Source of the DNA: JAFDBW01 sp963723355
GTDB lineage: Bacteria; Desulfobacterota; Desulfuromonadia; Desulfuromonadales; BM103
Direction of reading: 5' to 3'
Assembly: GCA_963723355.1 (NCBI GenBank)
Contig: CAVRQQ010000007.1
Location: 21,758-85,757 of the forward strand
Length of the DNA stretch: 64,000 bases
The notes under the pieces were generated by a model, which made no database searches, was not told the DNA's origin, and saw only the letters and a list, made by a program, of their open reading frames with translations. Below are positions 34,901-43,873 of the stretch, one piece after another (position 1 is the stretch's first letter; every line of letters starts with the position of its first letter). The position numbers and the translations under genes are program-made.

Positions 34901-36065
34901 ATGCGTGACAATCTCCCCCCGCAATCCAAAAAAACGCAACTGGCTGCCCTGCTGCACCGGCAGATTCAGCAGAGCCGGCAAGGTCAGCTTTGCAGAGTTC
35001 ATGGCGCAGGCCCTTTATCACCCGCAACACGGATATTACATGGCCCCGCGCGACCGGATCGGCAAATCCGGCGATTTCTTTACCTCGAGCAGTGTCAATG
35101 CCCTGTTCGGGCGCCTGGTTGCACGGCAACTGGCAGAAATGGATGGAATCCTGTCCAGTGGTGTCTTCCAGATTGTCGAGCAGGGCGCCGGAGAGGGCCA
35201 TCTGGCCCTCGATATTCTCGATGCGCTTGCAGAGGAGTCTCCTGATCTCTACAATCGATTAAGTTATACCCTGGTCGAGGTCAGTTCGGATAATCGCGAT
35301 CGCCAGGCCGGTCATCTTGCTGGTCACGCTGACAAGGTTCGTTGGTCTGGCGAAGATGAATGGACGATGACCTCTGGCTGCTTCCTGTCGAATGAACTGA
35401 TTGATGCGTTTCCGGTGCATGTGGTAGAAAAACGAGCCGGTAAGATCCAGGAAGTGTTTGTTGACAGTGACGGAGACCTCTTCTCAGAGGCTCTGGATGA
35501 TGGGTGTCGTTCTGCCCTGTCGAATTATTTCGCCTGGCTTGGTCACGAGCCCTCTGAAGGAAACCGGGCTGAAGCCAATCTGCTGGCACCCGAATGGATG
35601 CGCAAGGTCGGCGAGCGCATTGCGCGGGGCTTCGTCATGACCATAGACTACGGTTACCCGGCTGCAGAGCTTTATGCCCCCCACCGGAGAAGCGGGACTC
35701 TGATGTGCTACCATCGCCATCAGGCAGACGACAACCCTTACGACAGTGTCGGGGAAAAAGACATTACGACCCATGTCGATTTTACCGCGCTGCAAAAGGC
35801 CGGAAGCGAGACAGGGCTCGAAACCTTGTGGTTCGGAGAGCAGTATCGTTTCCTGCTCGGCCTCGGTTTCTTTGAGGAGTTGGTTCGTCTGGAGTCCGCT
35901 GCAACCGATGAGAATGAAGCCAGGGCGCTGCGTTTGACACTGAAGAACCTGATCATGCCGGAGACCGGCATGGGGGAGACCTTCAAGATCCTCATTCAGG
36001 GGAAAAATACCGGGACCCCGGAGCTGCTGTGCAGTCGTCCGGTTGCGGCAATCCCCTTTGGTTGA
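34901..36065 (+). CDS. COG1565 SAM-dependent methyltransferase, MidA/NDUFAF7-like (N-terminal frameshift)
   Basis: About 387 residues of the COG1565 family (mitochondrial relative NDUFAF7 methylates a complex I arginine). It has FAEFMAQALYHPQHGYYM, GDFFTSSSVNALFGRLVARQL, the SAM motif VEQGAGEGHLALDIL and SNELIDAFPVHVV. The natural start is ATG 34901 after GGAGG (MRDNLPPQSKKTQLAALLHRQI). A one-base insertion at about 34970-34985 shifts into the frame continuing AGKVSFAEFM; a caller ignoring this would use the poor start at 34905. Confidence 0.82.
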
Positions 36066-36155
36066 CCGGTCAGGCATGATCTGAAAAAGAGGTCCCCGGA
36101 TCGACTCCTGGCCGTTTACGGCTTTTCTGTTAAAATTACCCGACCCGTTTACTAG

Positions 36156-36178
36156 AAGTATACAAAGCAGGTATACTT
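36156..36178. promoter_or_regulatory. Perfect inverted repeat upstream of NifU-like gene
   Basis: AAGTATAC (36156-36163), 7 bases, GTATACTT (36171-36178): a perfect 8-bp dyad 38 bp before the NifU-like start. The arms are AT-rich and the spacing puts half-site centres 15 bp apart, so a dimeric repressor site is possible. No regulator is identified. Confidence 0.5.
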
Positions 36179-36215
36179 TGATCACTACATGCCCAATCCT
36201 AAGGAGAATAAACCG

Positions 36216-36437
36216 ATGAAAGAACAGGTACAGGAAGTCTTGGAATTGATTCGCCCTGCATTGCAGGCTGATGGTGGTGACGTTGAACTGGTTGATGTCA
36301 CTGACGATGGCATTGTCAGTGTCAGGCTGACCGGCGCCTGCGGTTCCTGCCCAATGTCAACAATGACCCTGAAAATGGGTATCGAGAGAACCCTCGTGGA
36401 AAAGATTCCTGAAGTCAAAGAGGTGGTTCAGGTCTGA
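36216..36437 (+). CDS. nfuA: NifU C-terminal domain (Nfu-type) iron-sulfur protein
   Basis: A 73-residue stand-alone Nfu domain with the cluster-binding motif GACGSCPMS (C42, C45) and the conserved LIRPALQADGGDVELV. Such proteins carry or deliver [4Fe-4S] clusters. ATG 36216 follows AAGGAG; the longer upstream frame is not needed. It is followed at 24 bp by another small gene in the same transcript. Confidence 0.9.
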   Translation: MKEQVQEVLELIRPALQADGGDVELVDVTDDGIVSVRLTGACGSCPMSTMTLKMGIERTLVEKIPEVKEVVQV

Positions 36438-36461
36438 TCCTGGCTGCTGGAGGAGGTTGTC

Positions 36462-36656
36462 ATGATCAAAGTCAAGACCTTCGGCGAACCCCTGCAGCCT
36501 TTCAAGGCGCAACGGGAACTCGATGATCTGGATGCACGCGTCAACCAGTTCATCGTTGAACACGGGATCACCCGGGTCCTGTCGGTCAGTGATTCAACAA
36601 CGGTTGAAGCAGGGAATACCTGCGGGTTGATTCGCGTACTGGTTTACGAGGTGTGA
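36462..36656 (+). CDS. Small conserved-looking protein of unknown function
   Basis: 64 residues, soluble, mixed alpha/beta (MIKVKTFGEPLQPFKAQREL ... NTCGLIRVLVYEV), behind a strong GGAGGAGG site. One cysteine. It shares a transcript with the Nfu-type gene and ends just before a terminator. I do not recognise it; a link to iron-sulfur metabolism rests on position alone. Confidence 0.65.
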   Translation: MIKVKTFGEPLQPFKAQRELDDLDARVNQFIVEHGITRVLSVSDSTTVEAGNTCGLIRVLVYEV

Positions 36657-36684
36657 CCCGACAGACTGTCGGTCGCCAGGAATG

Positions 36685-36720
36685 AAAACGGGAGGGCTAT
36701 TTTGGCCCTCCCGTTTTTTA
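36685..36720 (+). terminator. Terminator of the Nfu operon
   Basis: Stem ACGGGAGGGC/GCCCTCCCGT with a short loop and six following T residues. It also separates the convergent hemerythrin gene. Confidence 0.95.
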
Positions 36721-36729
36721 TCGCCAGAA

Positions 36730-37134
36730 TCAGCTGGGGCTTTTCTCCCGCACATGATCAGCTACGGCCTGGTCGACGACGCAGATGTGATTTTTCAGCC
36801 AGTCGCGAAGGAAGGTTAACGTCTGCAGGGAGATGGCTGCTTCGCCCTGACGATGTCTGCTCTCCAGGTCGGCCAGTTTGGCCATCATCTGCTTGTGCTC
36901 CTGGAAGTGTCGCTCCTGGTCCGGTGCGTCGCAGTCCACCATAAATCGCTCTTCCCGGTCAAAATGCGTCTCCGTGTAATGCTTCAATGCTGAAAAGATC
37001 GGCAGCAGCAGCGCCCCTCCACTGCCGTCCTGCATGGCCTCGTAAAGATCATTGATCAGCTTGACCAGGCCCCTGTGGTCCCGGTCTATTTCTTCAATCC
37101 CTGTGTCGTAGCTTTGATCCCAGACAAACAGCAT
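36730..37134 (-). CDS. Bacteriohemerythrin
   Basis: A 134-residue single-domain hemerythrin, an O2-binding di-iron protein. Expected ligands are visible: H20 (IDRDHRGL), H57 and E61 (THFDREERFM), H76 and H80 (HFQEHKQM), then His and Asp in LKNHICVVDQAVADHV. A clear GAGGGGG site precedes the ATG. In this mostly anaerobic lineage it likely buffers or senses oxygen. The 160-bp AT-rich region upstream probably holds its promoter. Confidence 0.93.
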   Translation of the reverse strand: MLFVWDQSYDTGIEEIDRDHRGLVKLINDLYEAMQDGSGGALLLPIFSALKHYTETHFDREERFMVDCDAPDQERHFQEHKQMMAKLADLESRHRQGEAAISLQTLTFLRDWLKNHICVVDQAVADHVREKSPS

Positions 37135-37293
37135 ATTATCCCCCTCTTACAGCCATAAATAAGGGCTATTACTGTAAAATATACTTTTAAATATAAACTA
37201 AAAAAGTATTTTTTAAAACAGCGTTTGTATTTTTATTGTATTTTTTTGGAGACTGCGTAAGGAGATCTCACGAATCTGGACAGTTAACCGGTT

Positions 37294-37779
37294 CTAGCGC
37301 GTGTCAGGCCGCAACTGATTCAGAGTGCCGGCCAAAGGCAGGACGCCTTCACGTTCGATCGGAATCGTTGTACTGAGAATGCCCAGCCCGCCAATCTTGA
37401 CCTCGCCGTCGATTCGAAATGCAATCTGGTCCTGGCCCTGTAATTTGCGGGTCAACTGGTAGAGGTTGAATAAACTGCTCGAGAGACGGATTGACGCTTC
37501 ACCACTCTGTTCGGCCGGAATGGTGAGCGCTTTTGCGGTTTGACCATCGGCAACACGGACATCATTGAGGAAAAGGGTGAATTGCAAACCCTTGATGTCG
37601 AGGCTGACGCCGTTGGGGTTGTAAAGTTGCAACCTGGCGAGAAAGTTCGCGTGACTCAGAGATAAATCGGTAATCTCGAGACCGGTCAGTTGTACTTCGG
37701 GCGGAGCCGGGCGCAGGGCGGCACAGGCAAAAAGGACTGAGACCAAAAGTATTGCGATCAAGGTTCTTGTGAAGTTCAT
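37294..37779 (-). CDS. LEA14-like (WHy domain) lipoprotein
   Basis: 161 residues with a lipoprotein signal (LLVSVLFAC, lipid-modified C19) and a LEA type 2/WHy beta-sandwich domain (VQLTGLEITDLSLSHANFLARLQLYNPNGVSLDIKG). Such proteins are linked to desiccation or envelope stress, but the role is not established. AGAGGA precedes the ATG. Confidence 0.85.
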   Translation of the reverse strand: MNFTRTLIAILLVSVLFACAALRPAPPEVQLTGLEITDLSLSHANFLARLQLYNPNGVSLDIKGLQFTLFLNDVRVADGQTAKALTIPAEQSGEASIRLSSSLFNLYQLTRKLQGQDQIAFRIDGEVKIGGLGILSTTIPIEREGVLPLAGTLNQLRPDTR

Positions 37780-37880
37780 GCTGTTCCTCTTATTTGCGTT
37801 GTCTTGATTATGCCCTGCCCGCGATTATACCCTGCCAGTTCTTTTAACGGTGCACTAAATCCGGAATCGCCCATGTTATA

Positions 37881-39026
37881 CTATTCTTTCCTGCGACCAT
37901 GGATGAATTCTGACAGTCGCAGAAGCGCTCCCTGCCGGGTTGTGATTGCCGCATGGGGACAAAGTTCCTGGCAGCAGAAGCATCGAATGCAGCGGCCGTA
38001 ATCGATACGAACGCCATGCTCATCCATGTGCATTGCCTGAGGCGGGCAATGCGTGACACAGTGGCCGCATTGTAAACATTCCAGGCTGATTTCCGGTTGT
38101 GCAGTCATTGCATTTTTCAGAAGGTTCTTCAGCGGGGTCGGCAGACCGAAGTTGATGTCGGATATTTTGGCTGGGCGAAAACGGTTGGTCTGCAGCTGCG
38201 CAAGCGGAGTGCCGTGCAGGTCAAGTTCACCCAGCGAGACTCCGCGACGGCCGGTTTCGAGTGCGACTCTCTGTGTCCAGACCCGCTCTCCGGGCAGTTT
38301 GACCATGGCTGTGGCTACCGTATCAAGGGCCAGGGTGTGCGCCGAGGCGAGCAATGCTCCGATTTGCACGGGATCGCCGTTGCCGGGTCCATTGCCCTCC
38401 ATACCAACCACCGCATCCATGATCGACAATGCCGGCTCGAAGCGTTCAGCGAGCTCCAGAAGCATCAGTGCGAAAAACGCCTTGTCTGTGCCGGCCTGCA
38501 GGTGCAGCCGAACCTTGCGCATGCCGACCACAAGCCCGAAAAGGTTTTTGACCGCGCCGGTATATCCCATCATCTGGTGGGTCTTGAGCTTCGGCAGGTT
38601 GATAATGATGTCAGTGTCGAGGGCTTCCCTTGCAACCTCAAGTCGGTGAAAGGTTCCGGAACCGAATTTGACCGGTACGGATTCCTCAAACTCCGCAAAA
38701 CGTGCCCCGGTTTCTTCGACGACCTGGTAAATACCGCATTTGCGAGCCACACTCTCCGGCTTGCCAAGCCCGGGTGAGTCACCGACGGTCACGACAGCGC
38801 CGGTACTCTGGACCAGCAGAATAACCTGTCGAACGATCTCCGGGTGAGTCGTAACGGCTTTTTCCGGGCTCTTGCCGGCCAGCAGGTTGGGTTTGATCAG
38901 GACCTTCTGCCCAGGTTTGACAAAATTTTCGATTCCGCCAAGTGGCTCCAGGAGACGATGCAGGGTTTCTTTCACGCGTCCCGGATCGTAATCCGCAAGC
39001 GACTGCAAGGAGACGGACAGACTCAT
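37881..39026 (-). CDS. DUF362 protein with C-terminal ferredoxin domain
   Basis: 381 residues: a DUF362 domain (VLIKPNLLAGKSPEKAVTTHPE, GDSPGLGKPESVARKCGI, NLPKLKTHQMMGYTGAVKNLFG) followed by a 2[4Fe-4S] ferredoxin module (CLQCGHCVTHCP and CIRCFCCQELCP). No characterised reaction; an electron-transfer role is likely from the clusters. It overlaps yjbQ by 4 bases (ATGA), as third gene of the operon hydrolase-yjbQ-DUF362. Confidence 0.88.
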   Translation of the reverse strand: MSLSVSLQSLADYDPGRVKETLHRLLEPLGGIENFVKPGQKVLIKPNLLAGKSPEKAVTTHPEIVRQVILLVQSTGAVVTVGDSPGLGKPESVARKCGIYQVVEETGARFAEFEESVPVKFGSGTFHRLEVAREALDTDIIINLPKLKTHQMMGYTGAVKNLFGLVVGMRKVRLHLQAGTDKAFFALMLLELAERFEPALSIMDAVVGMEGNGPGNGDPVQIGALLASAHTLALDTVATAMVKLPGERVWTQRVALETGRRGVSLGELDLHGTPLAQLQTNRFRPAKISDINFGLPTPLKNLLKNAMTAQPEISLECLQCGHCVTHCPPQAMHMDEHGVRIDYGRCIRCFCCQELCPHAAITTRQGALLRLSEFIHGRRKE

Positions 39027-39418
39027 GCGCCGACAGTCTGGATATGAACATGGCGCTGGCGCGGTCCATCGAATTCACAGAAATAGATGCCCTGCCAGGT
39101 TCCGAGCACAGGTTTGCCGTTATTGATAATCAATGTTTCGCTGGCACCGAACAGGCTGCTTTTGATATGGGCCGCACTGTTCCCCTCGAGGTGGTAATAA
39201 TCATCGTGCAGTGGAATCAGTTTGTCGATCCCCATGATGATGTCACGGCTGACATCCGGGTCGGCGTTCTCGTTTATGGTAATCGCTGCAGTGGTGTGGG
39301 GCGTGTATATGACCGCCAATCCTTCGGTAATATTATCCTCCAGAATGGTCTTGATGACATCGTGGGTAATGTCGATCAGTTCAACCTGTTTATGACTTTT
39401 AACCGTCAAAGTTCTCAT
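39023..39418 (-). CDS. yjbQ: YjbQ-family protein
   Basis: 131 residues of the UPF0047/YjbQ family, with YTPHTTAAITINENADPDVSRDI, LIPLHDDYYHLEGNSAAHIKSSLFG and LGTWQGIYFCEFDGPRQRHVHIQ. The His-rich core is conserved; some members show weak thiamine phosphate synthase activity, but the physiological role is unsettled. It overlaps both flanking genes by 4 bases. Confidence 0.9.
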   Translation of the reverse strand: MRTLTVKSHKQVELIDITHDVIKTILEDNITEGLAVIYTPHTTAAITINENADPDVSRDIIMGIDKLIPLHDDYYHLEGNSAAHIKSSLFGASETLIINNGKPVLGTWQGIYFCEFDGPRQRHVHIQTVGA

Positions 39419-40261
39419 GACGCGATTTGATTTACGGCATTGATCACTGCCTGCAGAGAGCGAGGGTGGAAGAGCAGGGATGTGTGTCCCATGCCATCCA
39501 GTTCCACAACCTGTGCACCAGGCATCTTTGCCGATTCGGCGGGCAGTACAATATTGTCGTAGCGGGTATAGATTGAGACCGCCTTGGCTTGTTCAGGCCA
39601 TGCAACGCTGTTGAATTTGATTAGGAACTCGGAGCCGGGCAGCAGGGCTCCTGCCCATCGGCGAAATAGCAAAAGGTGCCAGTTTGGAGCCATGGTGCGG
39701 AGACCCGAGAGTGACCATACCGTGGACATGTGCTGCCCCTCCACGATTCTGGACGTAGTTGCGGGCGATCATTCCGCCCATGGAGTGTCCGACCAGAATG
39801 ACCTTGTCAACTTTCAGTTTGATGCGCAATTCATCCACCTTTTTTACCAGGCTCTCAGTCAGGGTCTCCATGTCGCGCCACGGCGGGGTGCCGAGACTTA
39901 TCGTCTGCAGGTAACCGGCAGAGCGCAAGCGGAATTGCAGCCAGAAAAGACAGCTGCGGTTCTGGAACAGCCCATGCAGAAGGATAACCGGTGGACGCCC
40001 GGACTGCCCGGCTTCCGGTAGCTTGACTGCAACCCAGCCAAACGGCCGCATGATAATGGTCAGCAGCAGACAGCACGTCTCCTGGACCAGCAGCCAGATC
40101 GCGATACAGACGCCGCGGGAGGTGAAGCGCCGTTCGATGAGATCAGGCCGGGCATTGGCACGCTCGTACCATGCAACGGTATAGCTCAGCAGAACCGCCA
40201 GCGCGGTCAGGCAGATCGTCAATTTGATCAGGATAAGCAATAAAGAGAGGATCGTTGTCAT
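39415..40261 (-). CDS. Membrane-anchored alpha/beta hydrolase, lipase-like (frameshift near 39685)
   Basis: About 281 residues with two N-terminal hydrophobic segments, then an alpha/beta hydrolase fold: oxyanion region VILLHGLFQNRSCLFWLQ, nucleophile elbow GHSMGG, and GSPHHGSKL as in triacylglycerol lipases. The His appears after the break (DGMGHTSLLFHP). One extra base at about 39680-39695 splits it; the second frame reads RRWAGALLPGSEFLIKFN. ATG 40261 (MTTILSLLLILIKLTICL) is the likely start, but the ribosome site is weak. First gene of the yjbQ operon. Confidence 0.78.
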
Positions 40262-40439
40262 ATGAAAAAGATTATCCCATGCGGTCGGGAGCGTCAACAT
40301 GGAGACGAACGATTTAGCATGATTCGGGTCGAGGCGCTTGCGACTTTCGAGCGACTCCAGCAAACAGGCAACTTGCTGGCAGGGCAGAAAATGTTTATGC
40401 AAGAGGGAAGCCTATGGTAACTTTACACGGAGGTGGATC

Positions 40440-41330
40440 ATGCAGAAATGGATTGATCATTTTACCGGTTATCTTGCCGACGAGCGCAACCTGTCACCGC
40501 ATACCAGGGCGGCTTACCTGCGTGATCTGCATGAGTTCCGAACCTTCCTCGACAATAACGGTGGCTCCGATCGAACTGCCCTGCTGAAAATCGACACATT
40601 TCTCCTCCGCCGTTACCTGGCAGAACTGCACAGACGCAACCAGAGAACATCGATCGCCCGCAAGCTTTCCGCATTAAGAACATTTTTCCGCTACCTGGTC
40701 CGCGAAGGGTACCTGCCCGGCAATCCCGCCGAAGGATTATCGACCCCCAAGCTGAACCGTTACTTGCCGAAGACCCTGTCCGTTGATGAAGCGACTGCGC
40801 TTATGGAACGCGGCTACGGCAACAGCCTGCTCGATCTTCGCGACCGTGCCATTGTCGAGCTCTTTTATGCCAGTGGCCTGCGTGTCAGCGAACTTACAGA
40901 ACTCAATGTCGGTTCACTCGATCTGCGTGAAAAGCTGGTCAGGGTGATCGGCAAAGGACGCAAGGAAAGAATCCTGCCGGTCGGTCGCAAGTCCCATGAA
41001 GCCCTGGCCGCCTATCTCGAAGCCAGGGGCGCCCCCGGGGATGATACCCCCCTGTTTCTGAATGCCCGTGGTGGTCGTTTGACCCCACGCAGCGTGCAGC
41101 GTAATCTGAAAACCCGCCTGATCAAGGCCGGGATAATCAAGGATATCAGCCCTCACGCACTGCGCCACTCCTTTGCCACCCATCTTCTTGACGGCGGTGC
41201 CGACCTGCGTGCCATCCAGGAACTGCTTGGCCACGCCTCACTTTCCACCACACAGAAATACACCCAGGTCAGTGTTGATCAACTGCTGTCCGTCTACGAC
41301 AAGGCCCATCCACGGAGCAAAAAGAAATAA
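40440..41330 (+). CDS. xerC: Tyrosine recombinase XerC/XerD
   Basis: 296-residue chromosome-dimer resolvase acting at dif with its partner. The SAM-like N-terminal domain (1-100) is followed by the catalytic domain with R148 (SGLRVSEL), K172, H239-xx-R242 (HALRHSFATHLL), H265 (LLGHAS) and nucleophile Y274 (TTQKYTQ). GGAGGTGG lies just before ATG 40440; the longer frame from 40338 is spurious. Chromosomal context and full motifs argue for housekeeping Xer rather than an integrase. Confidence 0.93.
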   Translation: MQKWIDHFTGYLADERNLSPHTRAAYLRDLHEFRTFLDNNGGSDRTALLKIDTFLLRRYLAELHRRNQRTSIARKLSALRTFFRYLVREGYLPGNPAEGLSTPKLNRYLPKTLSVDEATALMERGYGNSLLDLRDRAIVELFYASGLRVSELTELNVGSLDLREKLVRVIGKGRKERILPVGRKSHEALAAYLEARGAPGDDTPLFLNARGGRLTPRSVQRNLKTRLIKAGIIKDISPHALRHSFATHLLDGGADLRAIQELLGHASLSTTQKYTQVSVDQLLSVYDKAHPRSKKK

Positions 41331-41447
41331 CGCAACGCAAAAGAGCAAACTCTTACCAAGACAGATTCATTCTTCTCGTGTTTATCCGGGGCCCTTGGCC
41401 CATTTTTGCTCTGCAACAAATTAATGACTAAATCGGTTATTATTGCC

Positions 41448-41475
41448 TTGACTGCTTTTTCTAAGTCGGTAAACT
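41448..41475 (+). promoter_or_regulatory. Promoter of peroxiredoxin gene
   Basis: TTGACT (41448-41453), 16-bp spacer, TAAACT (41470-41475), 52 bp before the peroxiredoxin start. Confidence 0.55.
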
Positions 41476-41526
41476 AGCTCAAAATTAAATGTAACTAACT
41501 GGTTTTCTTCGAAAGGAGTATTTCAG

Positions 41527-42129
41527 ATGAGTGTTTTGGTTGGCAAACAGGCCCCTGGTTTTAAAGCCACAGCCGTCATGGCTGATGGCAGCATTAACCC
41601 TGATTTTAAACTTGCCGATTACAGTGGGAAATATGTCGTCCTGTTTTTTTACCCGCTTGATTTTACTTTCGTCTGCCCGACTGAATTGATCGCATTTTCC
41701 AAGCGCATCAAAGAGTTCGAGGATCGTGATGTTCAGGTCATCGGCTGCTCGATCGACTCCCAGTTTACCCATATCGCATGGCGTAATACTGCGGTTGATG
41801 AAGGTGGAATTGGCGCGGTTGCCTATCCGCTGGTGGCAGATGTCAAGCACGAGATTTGCCGGGCTTACGATGTCGAATTTGAGGATGCCGGAGTTGCTTA
41901 CCGTGGTTCTTTTCTGATTGGCAAGGACGGCAAGGTCCATCACCAGGTGGTCAATGATCTGCCGCTTGGTCGTAATGTTGATGAAATGCTGCGCATGATC
42001 GATGCTCTGCAGTTTACCGAGAAGTACGGTGAGGTTTGTCCGGCGGGCTGGAGCAAGGGGGAAGAGGGGATGAAGCCTGATGCGGCCGGTGTTGCCTCTT
42101 ACCTGAAGAATAAGGCTGATTCGCTTTAA
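41527..42129 (+). CDS. Typical 2-Cys peroxiredoxin (AhpC/TSA)
   Basis: 200-residue thiol peroxidase. Peroxidatic C50 is in FTFVCPTE and resolving C171 in GEVCPAGW, so both are cysteines and neither is selenocysteine. The C-terminal extension is that of typical 2-Cys enzymes. A strong AAAGGAG precedes the ATG, a sigma-70 promoter lies upstream and a bidirectional terminator follows, so it is monocistronic. Detoxifies H2O2 and organic peroxides. Confidence 0.94.
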   Translation: MSVLVGKQAPGFKATAVMADGSINPDFKLADYSGKYVVLFFYPLDFTFVCPTELIAFSKRIKEFEDRDVQVIGCSIDSQFTHIAWRNTAVDEGGIGAVAYPLVADVKHEICRAYDVEFEDAGVAYRGSFLIGKDGKVHHQVVNDLPLGRNVDEMLRMIDALQFTEKYGEVCPAGWSKGEEGMKPDAAGVASYLKNKADSL

Positions 42130-42162
42130 CGCCAGTGGTGCATAACGTAACCGAATAAAAAA

Positions 42163-42195
42163 GAAACGGTCCGGGAGATTTTCCGGACCGTTTTT
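42163..42195. terminator. Bidirectional terminator between prx and sbtM
   Basis: Stem AAACGGTCCGG/CCGGACCGTTT with T-runs on both strands. It serves the convergent peroxiredoxin and radical SAM genes; the sbtM stop codon (42194-42196) touches its edge. Confidence 0.93.
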
Positions 42196-43762
42196 ACGTT
42201 ATAAAACAGTCGGGATCCCTCTCTACAAAGGGATCACGCCCCCATCCATGAGTCACAGCCAGACAACCACCGCATGCAAGGCGCAGACGACAAGCAGAGC
42301 AATCATGGCATCCCTGGCGATATATCTGTGCATCCGGTGAGTGATAGACATCATGCAAGGTCTGCCTGTTGAGGTCGCCGATCAGGGAAGGAAACTTTCG
42401 GCAGGCGTGAACCTGTCCATCCGGCAACAGGGAAACAAAATTGAAGGCGGCACCACAGCCAAAGCCGGTGCAGCCACCGAAAAGGTTGTTTTGTTGTTGC
42501 TCCAGTTCGATATTGATCAGGCTGTCCTTGACCGCCATGATCGGGTTGCTGTGACGGGCTTCCAGGTAGTCAATAACAAACCGGTGGTATTCGTCAGGTT
42601 GAGGCGACTCCAGGTTGGCCCCTTCACCGACCATTGCCAGACGATTATAGGTGAACAGGTCGACGCGGTCTCGCAGTGTCTCTGCCAGGGGCAATACCTG
42701 GTCAAGGTTGCCCCGGGTCAGGGTCAGCATGACCATGGAGTAAATCTTCTTTTTTTTCAGCAGTTCAAGAAATTCCAGAACTGACTGATAGCTGCCTTTG
42801 CCGCGGATCTGATCATTATGTTTCTCGAGCCCCTCGAGACTGACCTGGAAAAAAGAGGGCTCGGCAATTTGAAGAATTGCATCGATTTGCGACTCACTGA
42901 CCGGGTTGCCGAGGATCGCCAGGTTCAGGTTGCGATCAAAGGCTGCCTGATAAAGCTGCAGAAAGTCTGGATGCAGAAACGGATTCCCACCGGAAAACGA
43001 GACCTGGCCGCCGACATGGTGATCGCGACAGAACTTACGCATCTGGTCAAGGATTCTCAGCCCCTGCTTCAGGTCAACGTCCTTACGTTCACTGCGATCA
43101 TAACAGTGCCGGCAATGCAGATCACAGCGATGAGTGATATGCCATTGCAGGGTGAATACTTCAGCCGTGGTGAAGGTTTCTGCTGCTGCCGCAGGTTGGC
43201 GGCCTGATGTTTCGCGGCGAAGCTTCGAAGGTGGTGACAGCAACAGGCCTTTGCGAATCGCGCTGTCGACGGCTCCATCGATGATGCCTACGGGCTGGTT
43301 GTCGTTTGCCGCGACATCGACCGGGTCAAGCTGTTCAACAACAATTTTAAGGGCCAGCAAATCCGTTGGAGAAGCTGCTGCTTGCCGTTGTGTCCCGTCA
43401 GGGTTTTGCCAGAATATCAGGATTTGGGAGGCCGGCTCCGGTTTGACGTCTGAGTTGTCCAGCAGGGCCAGTAATGGCTGCCAGCTCACCTCTACCGCCA
43501 GAAGGGTAGGGTTGACGACAATTGAATCGCCAGTCGCTCTCAGGGGAACTTTTGGGCTTGTACTGAGGTCATGTCTGACCCGTTCCACCCGCGCCAGATC
43601 GGGCAGATATGCAGGAACAACAGCTGATTCAGCGAGCCTTCCAATCTGTGTGACGAAGCTGTCGGCATCGGACCAGATTGACGAAGGTCTCACCGCAGTG
43701 GCAATGTCCTCCGGGAGATATGCGCAGGATACCGGAAATATTTTTTCGATCTTTTCTTTCAT
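42194..43762 (-). CDS. sbtM: Radical SAM/SPASM maturase of the selenopeptide (SbtM type)
   Basis: 522 residues. An N-terminal region of about 195 residues has no motif I can name and probably contacts substrate. The radical SAM core follows, with C213, C217 and C220 in HRCDLHCRHCYD, GG-like SFSGGNPFLHPDF, and a C-terminal SPASM domain with GCTGFGCGAAFNF, HACRKFPS.IGD and CHDCSACRLRLACGGC for auxiliary iron-sulfur clusters. This matches the selenobiotic-family peptide maturase described as installing thio- or selenooxazole (family name from memory). It lies 111 bp after the precursor gene, past an intrinsic terminator. No good ribosome site precedes ATG 43762. Confidence 0.88.
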   Translation of the reverse strand: MKEKIEKIFPVSCAYLPEDIATAVRPSSIWSDADSFVTQIGRLAESAVVPAYLPDLARVERVRHDLSTSPKVPLRATGDSIVVNPTLLAVEVSWQPLLALLDNSDVKPEPASQILIFWQNPDGTQRQAAASPTDLLALKIVVEQLDPVDVAANDNQPVGIIDGAVDSAIRKGLLLSPPSKLRRETSGRQPAAAAETFTTAEVFTLQWHITHRCDLHCRHCYDRSERKDVDLKQGLRILDQMRKFCRDHHVGGQVSFSGGNPFLHPDFLQLYQAAFDRNLNLAILGNPVSESQIDAILQIAEPSFFQVSLEGLEKHNDQIRGKGSYQSVLEFLELLKKKKIYSMVMLTLTRGNLDQVLPLAETLRDRVDLFTYNRLAMVGEGANLESPQPDEYHRFVIDYLEARHSNPIMAVKDSLINIELEQQQNNLFGGCTGFGCGAAFNFVSLLPDGQVHACRKFPSLIGDLNRQTLHDVYHSPDAQIYRQGCHDCSACRLRLACGGCLAVTHGWGRDPFVERDPDCFIT

Positions 43763-43773
43763 CGGCCAGCCAT

Positions 43774-43813
43774 AAAAAACGGATTGGCCCTGGCAATGCT
43801 CAAGGCCAATCCG
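43774..43813 (-). terminator. Intrinsic terminator between precursor and maturase genes
   Basis: Minus-strand stem of 9 perfect base pairs (CGGATTGGC/GCCAATCCG), extendable to 13 by CTTG/CAGG, with an 8-nt loop and six T residues. Read-through would be needed to express sbtM unless it has its own promoter; none is evident in the 60 bp between. Confidence 0.88.
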
Positions 43814-43854
43814 ATCATACGTGATTCCTGTAAATTTTTCAGTCAGGAAGTGTT

Positions 43855-43873
43855 GTGGTACTCACGGCACCAC
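43855..43873 (-). promoter_or_regulatory. Candidate bacterial SECIS element 2 (downstream of UGA codon 103)
   Basis: Starts 15 nt after UGA 43891-43889: stem GTGGTGC/GTACCAC (6 Watson-Crick pairs and one G-U), apical loop CGTGA with GU at loop positions 2-3. Bacterial SECIS hairpins lie immediately downstream of the UGA with a conserved G (often GU) early in the loop. It lies wholly after the TAA stop, so coding cannot explain it. Confidence 0.72.

Noticed and set aside
40440..41330. xerC as a mobile-element integrase
   Set aside because: No attachment-site repeats, tRNA target or cargo genes; full Xer motifs and housekeeping neighbours.
41527..42129. Selenocysteine in the peroxiredoxin
   Set aside because: Both active-site positions are encoded by TGC/TGT, not TGA.
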